Source: Ruminococcaceae bacterium UBA2719
Lineage (GTDB): Bacteria > Bacillota > Clostridia > Oscillospirales > Acutalibacteraceae
DNA length: 5,479 nucleotides
Direction of reading: 5' to 3'
NCBI GenBank assembly: GCA_002353935.1
Contig: DEKP01000021.1
Span: forward strand, 55,421-60,899
Positions 4,650 through 5,479 of the stretch are shown here, one piece after another (position 1 is the first letter of the stretch; each line of letters starts with the position of its first letter). The translations under genes were made by a program, and so were the position numbers. Under the pieces are notes generated by a model that did no database searches, was not told the DNA's origin, and was given only the letters and a program-made list of their open reading frames with translations.

Positions 4650-5432
4650 TTGCAATACAGTAAAGTTGAGATTTGCGGCGTTAACACCTCTGATTTGATT
4701 GTTTTGAAAGAAGAAGAAAAGCGCCGGCTTATTGATATTATTCACAACGGAACAGAAAAAGAGCGAAAAATTGCCAGAGAAAAGATGATAAAAGGAAATT
4801 TGCGCCTTGTTTTGTCGGTAATACAGAGATTTGCATCCAGAGGAGAAAACCCGGATGATCTTTTTCAGGTTGGGGTAATAGGGCTTATAAAAGCGATAGA
4901 TAATTTTGATCCTACTTTGGACGTGCGGTTCTCCACATATGGTGTTCCGATGGTTTGCGGAGAATTAAGGCGCTATCTAAGGGACAATAATTCTATAAGG
5001 GTGTCTCGCTCCATGCGCGATACGGCGTATCATGCTATGCAGGCTAAAGAAGAGCTGACTACAAAGTTTGGCAGAGAACCGACCGTTGAAGAAATAGCGT
5101 CAAAGCTTAATATTTCCAAAGAAGATGTAGTTTTATCACTTGAAGCTATTGTAGAGCCTGTATCTTTATATGAACCTGTATTTTCCGAAGGCAATGATAC
5201 AATTTATGTTATGGATCAGGTAGGAGACAAGCAGGACGATAACGATTGGCTTGAGGAAATAGCAATAAAAGAAGCAATAAAAAATCTTTCCGATCGTGAA
5301 AAACGCATTTTATCTCTGAGATATTATAAAGGTAAAACGCAAATGGAGGTTGCCTCTGAAATAGGGATATCTCAGGCGCAGGTTAGTAGAATCGAAAAAG
5401 GTGCGCTGGATTCAATAAAAAAACAGATATAA
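4650..5432 (+). CDS. sigG: RNA polymerase sporulation sigma factor SigG (sigma-G)
   Basis: This 260-residue sigma-70 family protein directs late forespore gene expression. The N-terminus KVEICGVNTSDLIVLK (5-20) is the diagnostic opening of sigma-G (B. subtilis: KVEICGVDTSKLPVLK). Core-binding region 2 contains NLRLVLSVIQRF (50-61), DDLFQVGVIGLIKAIDNFD (69-87) and FSTYGVPMVCGELRRYLRDN (94-113). Region 3 covers about 120-185. Region 4 carries the helix-turn-helix TQMEVASEIGISQAQVSRIEK (230-250). The TTG start gives the same spacing to KVEICG as the B. subtilis protein, and AAGGGGG lies seven bases upstream, so the start is secure. Expression looks restrained by a sigma-F-like promoter with short spacing, a hairpin over the Shine-Dalgarno and the TTG codon. 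It follows rmuC rather than spoIIGA-sigE, its usual neighbours. Lys48 stands where B. subtilis has Asn45. The gene shows that the organism is, or descends from, an endospore former. Confidence 0.96.
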   Translation: MQYSKVEICGVNTSDLIVLKEEEKRRLIDIIHNGTEKERKIAREKMIKGNLRLVLSVIQRFASRGENPDDLFQVGVIGLIKAIDNFDPTLDVRFSTYGVPMVCGELRRYLRDNNSIRVSRSMRDTAYHAMQAKEELTTKFGREPTVEEIASKLNISKEDVVLSLEAIVEPVSLYEPVFSEGNDTIYVMDQVGDKQDDNDWLEEIAIKEAIKNLSDREKRILSLRYYKGKTQMEVASEIGISQAQVSRIEKGALDSIKKQI

Positions 5433-5450
5433 TAATCATATATTGTGAAA

Positions 5451-5479
5451 AGAGAACCGGCTCAAAACACAAAGTGTTT
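5451..5479 (+). terminator. Probable sigG terminator, cut by the right edge
   Basis: Eighteen bases after the sigG stop begins AGAGAACCGGCTCAAAACAC, followed by AAA and GTGTTT at the edge. AAACAC (5465-5470) already pairs with GTGTTT (5474-5479) around a three-base loop. If this is an intrinsic terminator, the bases just outside should continue with the complement of the GC-rich left arm (TGAGCCGG, then a T run). Only the six inner pairs are actually visible. Confidence 0.5.

Overview
The window looks like the chromosome of a low-GC, endospore-forming Firmicute of the class Clostridia. The reasons are AT-rich codon use, strong AGGAGG-type ribosome binding sites, sigma-A promoters of the TTGACA/TATAAT kind, TTG start codons, and an unmistakable forespore sigma factor gene, sigG. 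No mobile element, CRISPR array, tRNA or rRNA is visible. All genes are intact except one cut by the left edge.

Layout. The left part (1-2113) is transcribed leftwards. A putative lipoprotein cyclophilin peptidyl-prolyl isomerase (2038-1331) is followed after 28 bases by a HAD-superfamily phosphatase (1302-457), and an intrinsic terminator ends this two-gene unit. A membrane acyltransferase of the acyltransferase-3 family then begins at 300 from its own promoter and runs off the edge. The right part (2240-5479) is transcribed rightwards. It holds a protein with S1 RNA-binding domains, then rmuC behind its own sigma-A promoter, then sigG. The start of a hairpin that is probably the sigG terminator lies at the right edge. 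The two halves diverge from the 2039-2239 intergenic region.

How the genes relate. The isomerase probably acts outside the membrane on exported proteins. The HAD phosphatase, S1 protein and RmuC are cytoplasmic or membrane-anchored housekeeping-type proteins with no obvious shared pathway. The most informative region is the sigG leader (4562-4652). It combines a sigma-F-like promoter with short spacing, a hairpin whose 3' arm contains the Shine-Dalgarno sequence, and a TTG start. Together these look like a design that keeps sigma-G synthesis low and silences read-through from rmuC. The second structured region is the rmuC leader (3158-3310), with a long inverted repeat overlapping the promoter and an orphan ribosome binding site. 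I found no wholly new multi-gene system here; the novelty is regulatory.
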